DNA of 64,000 nt from Staphylotrichum longicolle. Taxonomy: Eukaryota; Ascomycota; Sordariomycetes; Sordariales; Chaetomiaceae. Below the pieces are notes generated by a model. That model searched no databases. It saw nothing but the letters and a program-made list of their open reading frames with translations, and was not told the DNA's origin. Numbering within the stretch: position 1 is the first letter of the stretch; the number at the start of each line of letters is the position of its first letter. Position numbers and translations under genes: made by a program. The stretch is taken from NCBI GenBank assembly GCA_019096155.1, contig JAHCVI010000003.1, forward strand, positions 3,720,001 to 3,784,000, written 5' to 3'. Below are positions 53,832 through 64,000 of this stretch, in pieces.

Positions 53832-54956
53832 ATGGCGACGACGTTTACATCAGCCCAGGAGACAAGCACAAGCCTACAAACGGACGGCCCTACCCCCCAT
53901 CCGCCTCCCGAACCCGAACAAGGAGCAGACAACGCTACTACGTCGTCGGTAAAGGAGAGGGAAACAGCGGCGCCGGCCCAGAAGTCAAACCCAGCGCCCC
54001 CTTTCCAGGAGAAAACCGCGGACGCGAACCACGCACCGCAACACCAAGACCGGACGCTGCGCAAAACGATGCGCAGCCCCAAAGACGACGAAGCCCGCGC
54101 CCGCAGGTCATCACCCACGTCCACACGCACGTCCACCTCCCCCGCGGCGGCAGTCCCCATGACGCAGCCCCGACTCCTCCTCCAGGAACCAACCACGACA
54201 ACGACCACAGGGACATGGCAAGCCCAAGCCGAAACCATCGTCCGCGGCGCGGCACGGACAGCCTTCACCCACCACCACGACCAAGAGCACGAGCCCCCAC
54301 GAACGACGACACGGCGAATAGCAATAGCAGGAGTAGGAGCAGGAGCGCCTCGTCGTCTGCGCCGCCAGCCGCCGCCACAGCCGGGGGTGCCGGTATCGGC
54401 GCCGGACCCCGGCTCGCATCCCCACGGGGCACGGGCGGCGGGACCAGCCAAGGCCGCGGCCAAGCCCGTCTCGGCAGCGGGGACGGCACCGGGACAGGGG
54501 CAGCAGGTCAAGGAGTCTGGGAAGCAGGAGAAGACGAAAGGGGAAGAACAACAAGAGGAGGGAATCGGCAAGGACAAGGACAAGGACAAGGGGAAGGGGA
54601 AGGGGAAGGGGGAGAAGGGAAAAGGAAAGGGGAAGGGGGCCCAAGAGGGGAGAGGAGCTGGAGGACGGTTTGAAGTTAGGTGCTGCCTGGAGAGTGTGGT
54701 GGTGATGCTTGCGCGAGTCGTGGGTGCATACTGGCAGGTGGTGAGTCCCGTGTTTGACGGGGAGTCTGAGGTCAGGAAGCGGATTGACAAGGCGCAGGCG
54801 ACGGGGGGGGATGTGGTGGTGTGCGTGCTGGCTGTGGTGTTTTTGTTCCTGGCCGTTTCGGCTGGAGTGTGGGCTGTCAGGGGTATTGTTTGGATGGTGC
54901 AGCTGTTTGGCAGACTGGGTGTGGTGCTTCAGGTTGTGGCGGGGTTGAGAGACTGA
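53832..54956 (+). CDS. Membrane-anchored C-terminal part of the same or adjoining uncharacterised gene
   Basis: An open frame of 374 codons, in the same frame as the upstream 684-codon ORF but separated by a stop. It is Pro/Thr/Lys-rich. After a lysine/glycine repeat (KDKDKDKGKGKGKGEKGKGK) comes a natural-looking C-terminus: a globular segment (CLESVVVMLARVVGAYWQVV), PVFDGESEVRKRID, and a hydrophobic helix VVVCVLAVVFLFLAVSAGVW followed by a second nonpolar stretch. A tail-anchored or two-pass membrane topology is likely. The KDK/GKG tract (about 54565-54645) is a purine-rich repeat. I do not recognise a domain. Confidence 0.5.
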   Translation: MATTFTSAQETSTSLQTDGPTPHPPPEPEQGADNATTSSVKERETAAPAQKSNPAPPFQEKTADANHAPQHQDRTLRKTMRSPKDDEARARRSSPTSTRTSTSPAAAVPMTQPRLLLQEPTTTTTTGTWQAQAETIVRGAARTAFTHHHDQEHEPPRTTTRRIAIAGVGAGAPRRLRRQPPPQPGVPVSAPDPGSHPHGARAAGPAKAAAKPVSAAGTAPGQGQQVKESGKQEKTKGEEQQEEGIGKDKDKDKGKGKGKGEKGKGKGKGAQEGRGAGGRFEVRCCLESVVVMLARVVGAYWQVVSPVFDGESEVRKRIDKAQATGGDVVVCVLAVVFLFLAVSAGVWAVRGIVWMVQLFGRLGVVLQVVAGLRD

Positions 54957-56710
54957 TGAGAGAGAGGAGCTCTTCCGCTTTGGATGTGACGCTGGCTTCT
55001 GGGGAAAGTGGACACAGCGCCATAATGTTCGATATTCGATAGTGCCTGAGTGAGAAGAAACAAGCAAGCAAGCAAGCAAGCAGCAGAATGCAAAGCATCG
55101 CCCGTTTCAGCGTTGGTTCGACTCGGCCGAGAGCCGGAAAGGGCATCAGGGTAGCAGCCCGCATGCCCGGCACTTGCCTCCGCTCGCCTTTGATACGAGC
55201 TGCCGCCATGGCACCCAGGGCTGACGAGATGCAGCGTGCAGCAGATTCGGGAAGTGCTGATCCGAGCGGCTCCGGTTGGATCCAATCCCTTGATAAAGCT
55301 GCATGTGCGGCTGCCCTTCGGAGAGCAAGGGAGAGCTGGAGATCAGGGGTTCCGGGTGTTCGACCCTCGGCACAGTCACCGCTTCACTTTTTTTCCTCAA
55401 GAAACCATGGGTCCTTCCCAATTGCTTCCCTCATCATGCCATGCGATCGGCGATGTGGATCTGATAGGTGGGATAGGGCCAGCGAATCCGGAGAGGGCAC
55501 CTAGTGCCGGGCAGGCAGGTGATGCCGGGACTGCATTTCGCCGAGACCATGGGCCGACCGGGCCAACGAGACGGCGTGTGTTCCGAGGCGCATGCCCATC
55601 TCCATTAGGGGAAACCAGACGAGCCAAGCTGGTTGAGGTCCTGCAGCTTATCGAAAACGGCTGTTTGTGGTCGGTCGGAGTGGGGTGTTGAAATCGGGGA
55701 GTGAGGCTTGCGCAGGGGAACTTCTAGACTCACGAAATCTCCGTAGCTCGCATTCGTATGAAGACACAGCACCGATCATGACCGAAGCTTCGCAGCATAG
55801 ACACGTCGCGAGTCGAGTCTCTGCAGTCTGTTGGGGCGGGATTGAAATTTTTCTGCTATCCCCCGTCGCGGATACTGACGGAAAACTCGAGTCTTGAAAG
55901 TCTGGTCGAATCGAAGCTGATGCCGTTACGTGTGAGTGCGGAGACCCAGGCCTCAAGAATCCGTTTTGGATGGATCGGTGATCGGCCGGGATCTAGTCGG
56001 GCTCTCTGCTGTCCACACGGGTCAGGGAATGGCGAGGTGACTGTTTGAAAAGCAGAATCGGAGCGATGAGTCCGCTGTCTGCGACAGTGCTTGAGTCATT
56101 GGGTGACAAGCTTGTTGACTCCGGTCTTTCCCTGAATCAATTCAGAGCTGTTCCTCAGTTGTCCCTGCCTGTATTCTAGGTGCACGTGCGCTGCAGAGTT
56201 GCTTCTTCGGGTCCAGACGGCGTTGGCTTTGGGCCTTCCCCACAGTGGGTCCTCGTCTTGGCTGCTGCCCCACAAAGCCCTGTCGCTGCCGACTTCGCAA
56301 CAGCCAATGGCGGGCCCGGCTTTAGCAATTGCGGTAGCCACCCCGCATTCCGCGAACCGGAGCACTGTGCTGAGCTCCGAACATCGGCGGTCTCCAACAT
56401 CACCAAGTTTGGAGGCAGCCGTGCATCGCTGCGAGCGTTATAAGTGGCAGGTGCGTGCCTGATATCAGACGAGAGGTGGAATCATTGCCTCATTCATCTT
56501 TCCGGGACCCGTGTTCTTGCCACAGGTCTTAAACTCCCCAAACACCGCCGGAGGAGCAGAACAGACAAAGATCAAAAAACAAAAACCAAATCCCGACCTG
56601 AATTTGAAGACAGACCTCAGCGCCGTCCCGGCCGTTGTCTTACCTCCCGTCTAATTCTAATTCGCGTCATTTCCACACTCTGCAGGACGTGATTGCGTCG
56701 CACAGCCAAA
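54957..56710. other. Intergenic region upstream of LEU1
   Basis: About 1.75 kb. A short (CAAG) repeat lies at 55060-55082. Open frames of up to about 150 codons lack domains. No CCG-N4-CGG (Leu3-type) site is seen in the proximal 500 bp. Confidence 0.5.
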
Positions 56711-59157
56711 ATGCCGGCCGCCGAGAGGATACCGCAGACGCTCTACGACAAGGTCTTCCAGGCCCACATCGTCGACGAGAAGCTCGACGGCACCATCCTC
56801 CTCTACATTGACCGCCACCTGGTCCACGAGGTCACATCACCCCAGGCATTCGAGGGCCTCGAGGTCGCCGGCCGCAAGGTTCGGAGACCCGACTGCACCC
56901 TCGCCACGACAGACCACGTAAGCATCCTGCACCCTACGCACTCACGCTGTCTCTTCCCCTCGAATTGTACGAGTGCAACACTGACAGCCCGCTCCAGAAT
57001 GTTCCCACCACCTCCAGGAAAGCCCTCAAGGACATCGCGAGCTTCATCAAGGAGGACGACTCGAGGACACAATGCGTGACGCTCGAGGAGAACGTCAAGA
57101 AGTTCGGCATCACATACTTTGGCCTCAGTGACAAGAGGCAGGGCATCGTCCACGTCATTGGCCCCGAGCAGGGCTTCACTCTCCCCGGCACCACGGTGGT
57201 CTGCGGCGACAGCCACACGTCGACCCACGGCGCCTTCGGTGCCCTCGCCTTTGGCATCGGCACGAGCGAGGTGGAGCACGTCCTCGCCACCCAAACTCTC
57301 ATCACCAAGCGCAGCAAGAACATGAGGATACAAGTCGATGGCGAGCTGGCCCCCGGCGTCAGCTCCAAGGACGTGGTCCTCCACGCCATCGGCAAGATCG
57401 GCACTGCCGGCGGCACCGGTGCGGTCATCGAGTTCTGCGGGTCCGTCATCCGCTCCCTCAGCATGGAGGCCCGCATGTCCATCTGCAACATGTCGATTGA
57501 AGGCGGCGCGAGAGCCGGCATGGTTGCCCCCGACGAGATCACCTTTGAGTATCTCAAGGGCAAGCCGTTGGCTCCCAAGTACGGCTCCGAGGAGTGGGAC
57601 CGCGCCGTCGCCTACTGGAAGTCCCTGCAGTCGGATCCCGATGCCAAGTATGACATCGACGTCTTCATCGACGCCAAGGACATCATCCCCACTGTCACCT
57701 GGGGCACTAGCCCCGAGGACGTCGTCCCCATCACCGGCGTCGTCCCTGACCCCGAGACCTTTCCCACCGAAGCCAAGAAGGCGGCCGGCCGTCGGATGAT
57801 CGAGTACATGGGTCTTGTCCCCGGGACCCCGATGGAGGATGTGGTGGTTGACAAGGTCTTTATCGGCTCGTGCACAAACTCGAGAATCGAGGATCTCCGC
57901 GCCGCTGCCCACGTTGTCAAGGGCAAGAAGATTGCATCCAACATCAAGCGCGCCATGATTGTGCCGGGTTCTGGCCTCGTCAAGGACCAGGCTGAGGCGG
58001 AGGGTCTCGACAAGATCTTTACTGAGGCAGGGTTCGAGTGGCGGGAGGCGGGCTGCAGCATGTGTCTCGGCATGAACCCCGACATTCTCTCCCCCAAGGA
58101 GAGGTGTGCCAGCACGAGCAACCGGAATTTCGAAGGCCGCCAGGGCGCCCAAGGACGCACCCACCTCATGTCCCCCGTCATGGCGGCTGCTGCCGCCCTC
58201 GCTGGCAAGCTTGCCGACGTGAGGAAATTGTCCCAGTACAACGGCAGCCCGCATATCGAGGCCGCCGTCACCCCTGAGCCCACCACCTCCACCGCCCCGG
58301 GTGCCTCCGAAAAGGCTCATCCCGACGAGCGCATCGAGACCGACGACGACGAAAAGGAGGCCCTGGCCGACCAGCCCGAGGATTCGTCCCCGCAAGTCAA
58401 CACCTCTGTCCTCACAAGCGTCGGTAGCTCCACTGGCCTCCCCAAGTACACAGTCCTCAAGGGCATCGCCGCGCCCATGGAGAAGGCCAACATCGACACG
58501 GACGCCATCATTCCGAAGCAATTTCTCAAGACCATCAAGCGCACCGGTCTTGGCAGCGCCCTCTTCTACGAGATGCGCTACCTTGAGCCGGGCGTCGAGA
58601 ACCCCGACTTTGTCCTCAACCGCGAGCCGTACCGTCAGTCCAAGATCATCGTCTGCACGGGCCCCAACTTTGGCTGCGGTTCGTCTCGCGAGCACGCTCC
58701 GTGGGCGCTCAACGACTTTGGTGTCAAGAGCGTCATCGCTCCGTCGTTTGCCGACATCTTCTTCAATAACTCGTTCAAGAACGGCATGCTGCCCATTGCG
58801 ATCAAGAACAAGGACGACCTGGAGAAGGTCCACGCCGAGGCGGTGGCCGGCCGGGAGGTGGAGATTGACCTGCCAAACCAGCTCATCAAGGATGCCGACG
58901 GAAACACGCTGTGCTCGTTTGAGGTCGAGGAGTTCAGGAAGCACTGCCTCGTCAACGGATTGGATGATATCGGCTTGACGATGCAGATGGAGGACAAGAT
59001 TGCCGAGTTTGAGAGGAAGATGTCGAGGGAGACGCCGTGGCTCGACGGCTCCGGCTATCTCAAGCGCAAGGGCATGGGCGGCAAGCTGGCTGTCAAGGCG
59101 GCGCCGGTGCCGCGGACGAACAGGGGTGATGTCAAGACGGAGCCGTTGGAGTGGTAG
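56711..59157 (+). CDS. LEU1: 3-isopropylmalate dehydratase (isopropylmalate isomerase)
   Basis: Two exons (56711-56917 and 56998-59157; 80-nt intron) encode 788 residues. The enzyme isomerises 2-isopropylmalate to 3-isopropylmalate in leucine biosynthesis. The aconitase-type large domain (about 1-470) has [20 protein letters not shown], and its 4Fe-4S cysteines are C361 (IGSCTNSR), C422 and C425 ([10 protein letters not shown]). An acidic linker follows, then the swivel domain (about 550-700) with [20 protein letters not shown]. Fungi carry both bacterial subunits (LeuC and LeuD) fused in one chain, as here. The length matches known fungal enzymes. The yeast name is LEU1; Neurospora uses leu-2. 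Confidence 0.96.
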
Positions 59158-59351
59158 AGAGAGCGGGGAGGCTGGAGAGTGTTATGATACCTAGGATGAT
59201 GACGTCCTTTTTTTCGCGTTGGATTCAGTCAGCTTTAGCTTTGGCTTGAGTCTGGGGTTAGGCAGAGAATGATGCATGCGGAGCGTCAAGTCGGGTGAAT
59301 AAAAAGTTGTCTTGCCTTCCGCCACATTTTGGTCTCCCCCAACTCTCGGTG

Positions 59352-61316
59352 CTAATTCCACCAAAAACTGACGCTGAAACTCACGCTCAGCCCTCTCACG
59401 TAGTGCCACCACCCGATGGGGATGTACAGCACCTCGCCCTCGTCGAGGATGCAGTCCAGGTACTCGAGCTTTTTGAAGTCTTCCCACTTGGCCCCGTTCT
59501 TGCCTGTGTGAGCTCTCTTTCCTGTATGGAAACGACCCTCCATCCCGTCCTCCTCACCTCCCGTCCCTTTATTACACCCTTGACCAACTCTGGCTTCACC
59601 CCAACACTTCTCCGCCTCGCCACCCCCGATATCCACCCCATAGTCCCCATCTTTACCCCCACTATACCCTCCTCCTTCATCATCATCATCGCCATAACCC
59701 CCCTTCCAATCCCCATCCCCATTGCCATCCTCACCCTCACTCTCGTCCCCAGCAGCACGATCCCACCCCTCGACCATCCCGACGTCCACCGCGCTCGTGT
59801 TGCCCATCTCCACCCCGCCCTCCCGGCCCCGCGCCCGGATGAGGCGGCGGTCGGCCCACGGCGGGTACAGCCGGACGTACTTGCGCCCGACGACCTGTGA
59901 GAGGAGGTTGTGGTAGGGGTCCGTGTGCAGCGGGGTGATGGTGCCGGGGGGGCCGAGCCAGGCGTTGAGTTGCGGGGCGGCGAGCTCGGGGAGGTCTTGG
60001 GAGGGGTCGAGGGTGAAGGGGTGGGGTGGTGTAGAGGAGGTCTGGGGGTGGAGGTCGCGGTGGAGGGTGGGAGGTCTGGAGGTTGGAAGGGGGGGAAGGT
60101 TAGTTGGGGTTTAATGTCTAATAGTGGGGGTGGGAGGTTTGAAGGGGGGAGGCGGAAGGGGAGGGGTTGTAAAAGGGGAGGAGATATGGGGTAAAAAAAA
60201 GGGGGGTTGATTTAGGGTGTCAAGGAGGAAAGGAGTCAGGTGGGTGTGAAGATGCGAAAGGGAGGAAGGGATGAGGGTAAACGTACGGGTCAGGAGCGGG
60301 TGCTGTGCGAGATAGCCCGTCCTCTTCGTCCCTGCGCCGGTCGTCTCGGCGGCGGCCGGGCCGGTGATGTACTCGGTGAGAAACTCGCCAAACGGCAGGA
60401 TCTGCTGGCCCCAGCCTTCGTCGACGTAGCTGCGGCCCAGCTCGACCGGGACGAGGCGGCGGCCGGAAAAGGTGCGAGACAGCAGATACGAAGGGCTGCG
60501 CCAGGGGCGGGTGGTGAGCGCGGGCCAGTCGGCGATCAAGCCGGTGATGACGAGGGGCAAGGGGCCCAGGTTGTTCTTCTCGGGCGTGGTCATGTACGTC
60601 TGAAAGTCCTCGAAGGAGATGTCGTGGACGCGGCGCACGGGCCGGGTGACGGGCGGTGTGAATGGTTCATGAGAGGAGAAGGTGTCTTGCCAGACGGGCT
60701 CGGAGACTTTGGGTCGTTTGGATGGTCTCTGTTCGAGCGATTCTGCGGCTGGTGTCGACGCCTGCCAGACTTGTTCCAGCAGAGCGAACGCCCTGTCAAC
60801 CCACTGCCTGCCTCGGTGGTCCCCCGCGGCGCCGGCAAGCACAATGGCGAGATCCAGCGTCTTGATCATGGCGTCCAGGTTGCCCTCAGCCATCGCCCTG
60901 TCAGACGGCCCAGGACCACAGGCTGGCGCCCAAGACATGTACAACAAGGCAAACTTGAGGATGCTGGCGTCCGTATACAACTGACGCCAGCAGGTGGGTA
61001 GTTCCTTGAACAGGTAGGCATAGAACTTTGCGTACGACGCATCAATGATGTCGTCCAGCCGCCTCAGCAGCAGTGGCACAGGCTTTTCAGAGTTCCTTGC
61101 TCCATCTCCATCTTGGCTGTCATTACACAGCCTGAGCAGCTGCACGGCCTGCCGCTTGAGAAGCTGCACCAGGGGTTCCCCACAGCCCGCCAGGCCATCG
61201 GTGAAGAGGTCGTCGTCCAAGATCTGAGTGCACTCGGCCACGATCTGCTCGGCTGCGGCTCGGCACTGGGCCCTGAGCTGATCGTGGGGCGTGGGCATCT
61301 TTGTGAATGCTGTCAT
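59352..61316 (-). CDS. JmjC-domain oxygenase (JMJD5/KDM8-like)
   Basis: The product is a cupin/JmjC Fe(II)/2-oxoglutarate oxygenase of the JMJD5-like group. The N-terminal half (about 1-200) is helical. The catalytic part carries [55 protein letters not shown], the iron ligands PLHTDPYHN and, far downstream, [19 protein letters not shown]. Exons fit 61316-60283 and 60075-59352; the 207-nt intron needs the donor GTTTAC to keep phase, while the stronger GTACGT just before is out of phase. A 54-nt phase-1 intron (59504-59557) may also exist. Between the two iron-ligand motifs lies an unusually Gly/Asp-rich insertion. Demethylase, protease or hydroxylase roles have been claimed for the group; the substrate here is unknown. 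Confidence 0.82.
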
Positions 61317-62615
61317 TGCGTGTTAGTATCCGGGATAGATTATTACTTTCGGTGTGCAGGACATTTTGGTACTGTCTATAAACTCACGCGGCTTGGGCGG
61401 TTGACCTCGGACGGGGCCCGGGTGGGGTGAAAGGGCGGCAGTTGTTTGTTTGGTGGTGGCATAGAAAGGTTTTAAGGTCTCCGTTTTGGTGGCGGCCTGT
61501 TCCTTGGATCGCGCCGTTTGACAGCGGGCCGTTCCAGCGCCACACCTTGACTCTGAGACACCGGGAAGGTCAATCCGGTGTTGGGTCCTTGCGCCAGCTC
61601 CCTCATCAATCACAAGGTTATATAGCCTCTTTTCATATATGTTTATCGTGTCATTTATAGCCTCTAGTCCACTTTCTCTCATCCTAGCTGATCGATCCCC
61701 AAGACATAGATAGCAAAACGCACTGTACTGTGTACATACAACCGTCTTCCTTTCAGTCGAGCACAGCTGCCTCCCCCAGGTTGTTTGGCATGCAGACGTC
61801 CGGATGCATCCTCGGTGGCCTCTCTCCTCCTTTTTAATTTCCCATAGCTCACATCACCACCGCCCAAACCCCTCCCTTCCGCAACAAACCCAGTCCACAA
61901 ACTTCCAACCTTGCCCATATCCTTCCTTTTCTATTATCCGCGCGCTCCTTCCCGACACAGTCGGCCATTTCACTGACCCAGGCAGCCGCCAGCAACAACT
62001 CCCGTCAGGTGCGGTAGGCTTACTGAGGTACTATTGAAATTCTCTATCTCATCTCCCCCAACAACCTGAACAACCCATCTCTCGCCTCTTGTTGTATACC
62101 ACGAACCCGTTCTCCGTCCCACTCTCCACCCCGACCCTGCACCCATCCATGCCCCCGGCCCGGCCGCACAGCCAGACCTGCCTGCCTGCCTGCTGCAGCT
62201 GCGATGCAACCCTAGCGCTGCTGAAGGTGCAGTGTTCCCCCCCCCCCTCTCTCGCCCTCTGTTGTTCCGCGTTTGTTCCATTGCAACACGGCAGACTCGC
62301 CGCGAGGTTTTCCGGTAGGGAAGGGCTCGGAGCGAATTTGGCCGGATTGAGGTGAGTCGAGTCGAGTCGAGGGCGACCTGAGGTGAGGGCTGGGGGGTTG
62401 GCGTGATTCGTGCTGTGCTGGGGGTTGCATGCGGTGCCGTGCGGTGGGCTTGGGTTGGTGGTTGACCGGGTGTGGGTGGCGGGACTTGCGTGAAATGGAT
62501 GCTTCGGGGCTGGCGTTGTTTTGGGTCGAGTTTGTTTTCTTTCGTAGGGTGACGTTGGCGTTGTTTTAATCTTGTTTCCGGCCCATAGTCCCTCGAGAGC
62601 ATGTCCCAGGCTGGC
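61317..62615. other. Intergenic region
   Basis: About 1.3 kb between the JmjC start and the methyltransferase 3' end, both on the minus strand. No gene is recognised. A GAGTC tandem (about 62353-62370) is a short repeat. Confidence 0.5.
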
Positions 62616-63806
62616 TCAGACTGGCGGCTTCTGCGCCCAGACAAAGTGTATCGGCAGGTAGGCGTGGATGCGCCTGTTGCTCGCGGCCGCCGTGACGTCG
62701 CGCACCACGTCCTGGATCTCGTCCTTCTCGTACCCGGCCTCGACGAGCGGCCGCGCCGCCATGACGCCGACAAAGTCCATCAGCACCTCCCTCATGTACC
62801 CGCCGAGGAGCCGGAGGTGCGCGTCCCGAGCCCATTCGCCCAGCGGCATGTGGAACACCTTGCGCTCCATGTTGACGAACCCCGCGCGCGCCAGCAGGTC
62901 GGGGAGCTGCTCGAGAATCTCGATGTTGAAACCGTACTGCTCGTGCAGCACGGGGTTGATCATGTCGTAGAACTTGGTGACGGGGTAGTCGGCGGGGATG
63001 GTGTTATCGTCAGAGGCGAGGTGCGGGAGGACGTCTTGGATCTCGATCCAGCCTCCTGGCTTGAGATTTCTTGAACTTGTGATCAGCCGGTGATCTGAGA
63101 GAACCTCTCTGACAGGGACTTACTGAAAGACCTTGGCCAAGACCCCCACGTTGTCCTTGATGACGGTGTTGACGAAGCGAAGGTGTGCAAAGTCATAGTC
63201 GTTGGCATGGACCCATGCGTCCTCGATGTCGTCAACAATAAAGTCGACGTTTGGCGGGATCCAGTGCGGCTGGATGGGCGAGAGATCTACGCCCGTTACT
63301 TTGGCGCTGGGAAAGGTCTCGCCGACTACCCAAGGTCAGTGCCGGTGCTCCTCCTGCTTGTCTGTCTTTGGCACGTACCTTCGATGGCCCAGTCGCCAAA
63401 CCCGGTGCCCAAGTCGATGATCTTCTGAGGGTTGTCGCCGATCGGTGCCAGGTACAACTTGCCGCCCAGGAGGTCCTTGAGCATCACGTGGCGCAATGTC
63501 TCCCTCTTGAATTCCTCCTCATCGTTTGGTATTGGGTATCTCCCGTATCGGAAGGCATGGTATCGCCTGGGTCGCCTTCAGTACTCGGACATCCAGTGTA
63601 AGCAGGCGGTGGCATACACACCTTCCGTACTCCCAGACGTGGCCGCCGACGCTCGACGTTACAGACCCAAACGTGGTCTCCTCGTCACTCGGATCGTAGT
63701 CAGAAGTGACATCCCGCACATCTTCGGGCAGATCCTCGTCTCCCAGCGGTTCGATGACGCCGTGCTCCTCCATCCCGGCTGGGGAGGTGCCCGGGTCTCC
63801 CTGCAT
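62616..63806 (-). CDS. LaeA-like SAM-dependent methyltransferase
   Basis: Four exons (63806-63622, 63566-63379, 63325-63124, 63069-62616) encode 342 residues; the introns are 55, 53 and 54 nt with donors GTGTGT, GTACGT and GTAAGT. After an acidic N-terminus (DVTSDYDPSDEE) come a linker EYGRRYHAFRYGRYPIPND, motif I DLGTGFGDWAIE, motif II-like VTGVDLSPIQ, VDFIVDDIEDAW, and NLKPGGWIEIQDV. This SAM-binding Rossmann fold matches the large fungal family that includes the secondary-metabolism regulator LaeA and Llm proteins. The start could be 63806 or 63773; upstream sequence up to the window edge may hold an earlier exon. There is no secondary-metabolite gene cluster beside it in the window. Confidence 0.85.
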
Positions 63807-64000
63807 CCACGCTCGAGAAACGCCTTGAGAGGCCACCTGGCGGACGAGTCCCTTTGCTCTTGAGTGGGTTTGAGACAGCAGGTCCGGGCCGAGGACATTT
63901 CCTCGGGCTGCTGGACCAAAGGGCAAGATCGGCGTCGGTATACGAGGGGACAAAAACAGGGCCAACGTCCCAGGTAGAGAATGGAAGGTATCCAGGTGAC
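63807..64000. other. Window end upstream of the methyltransferase
   Basis: 194 bases. The frame stays open to 63965 without an upstream ATG, so a further 5' exon outside the window is possible. Nothing else is visible. Confidence 0.4.

Noticed and set aside
54957..56710. Leu3-type site upstream of LEU1
   Set aside because: Only CCG-N3-CGG-like sequence is present, not CCG-N4-CGG, so it was not called.
56803..58944. 713-codon frame antisense to LEU1
   Set aside because: Complement of a highly conserved enzyme with strong third-position GC; a known artefact.
1..64000. CRISPR array, insertion sequence or prophage
   Set aside because: The genome is fungal. The tandem repeats are short and lack spacer diversity, and no transposase or phage genes are present.

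Overview
The window is about 64 kb of a GC-rich, intron-containing fungal genome. Short spliceosomal introns (mostly 50-130 nt, GT-AG), compact genes spaced every 3-4 kb, Zn2Cys6 and C2H2/Fungal_trans regulators and orthologues of Pezizomycotina proteins point to a filamentous ascomycete, most likely a Sordariomycete. No transposase, reverse transcriptase, CRISPR array or prokaryotic operon is visible. I recognise 18 protein genes plus one or two ORFs of a likely single uncharacterised gene, and one tRNA.

Layout, left to right: a KE4/ZIP-family zinc transporter (737-2174, +); an arrestin-like trafficking adaptor (4722-6338, +); a small one-helix membrane protein (7589-8062, +); a metallophosphoesterase whose 5' exon is damaged (9222-10264, +); PEX12 (10438-11715, -) sharing a promoter with a hotdog-fold acyl-CoA thioesterase (12412-13330, +); an F-box protein (13587-15868, -); a C2H2/Fungal_trans transcription factor (16780-20019, -) with a gene-free upstream stretch of 5.3 kb; SAP30 (25352-26000, +); the mitochondrial Hsp40 MDJ1 (26647-28375, +); a DHA2-type MFS efflux pump (30132-32456, -) divergent from a Zn2Cys6 regulator (34898-37688, +); SET3 (40934-43768, -); the sterol/lipid-binding ML protein NPC2 (46701-47382, +); V-ATPase subunit F (47737-48307, -) divergent from the nuclear rim protein NUR1 (48892-50402, +); tRNA-Gly(GCC) (51086-51156, -); an uncharacterised basic protein with a C-terminal membrane segment (51750-54956, +); isopropylmalate isomerase LEU1 (56711-59157, +); a JmjC-domain protein (59352-61316, -); and a LaeA-like methyltransferase (62616-63806, -).

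This is ordinary chromosomal housekeeping and regulatory content rather than one pathway. Some themes recur. Two histone-deacetylase-complex components (SAP30 and SET3) and one JmjC protein give a chromatin flavour. PEX12 and the acyl-CoA thioesterase share a promoter carrying a CCAAT box beside a CCGAGG element, which suits fatty-acid-responsive control. The MFS pump and the Zn2Cys6 factor form a divergent transporter-regulator pair.

I did not find a convincing new biological system. The most noteworthy signals are frame disruptions, each fixed by about one added base in a purine/G-rich coding stretch, in the ZIP transporter and the F-box gene, with heavier damage in the metallophosphoesterase 5' exon; a well-supported GC-AG intron; a 28-nt microexon; an uncharacterised membrane-anchored protein whose reading frame is broken; and a few candidate regulatory motifs.
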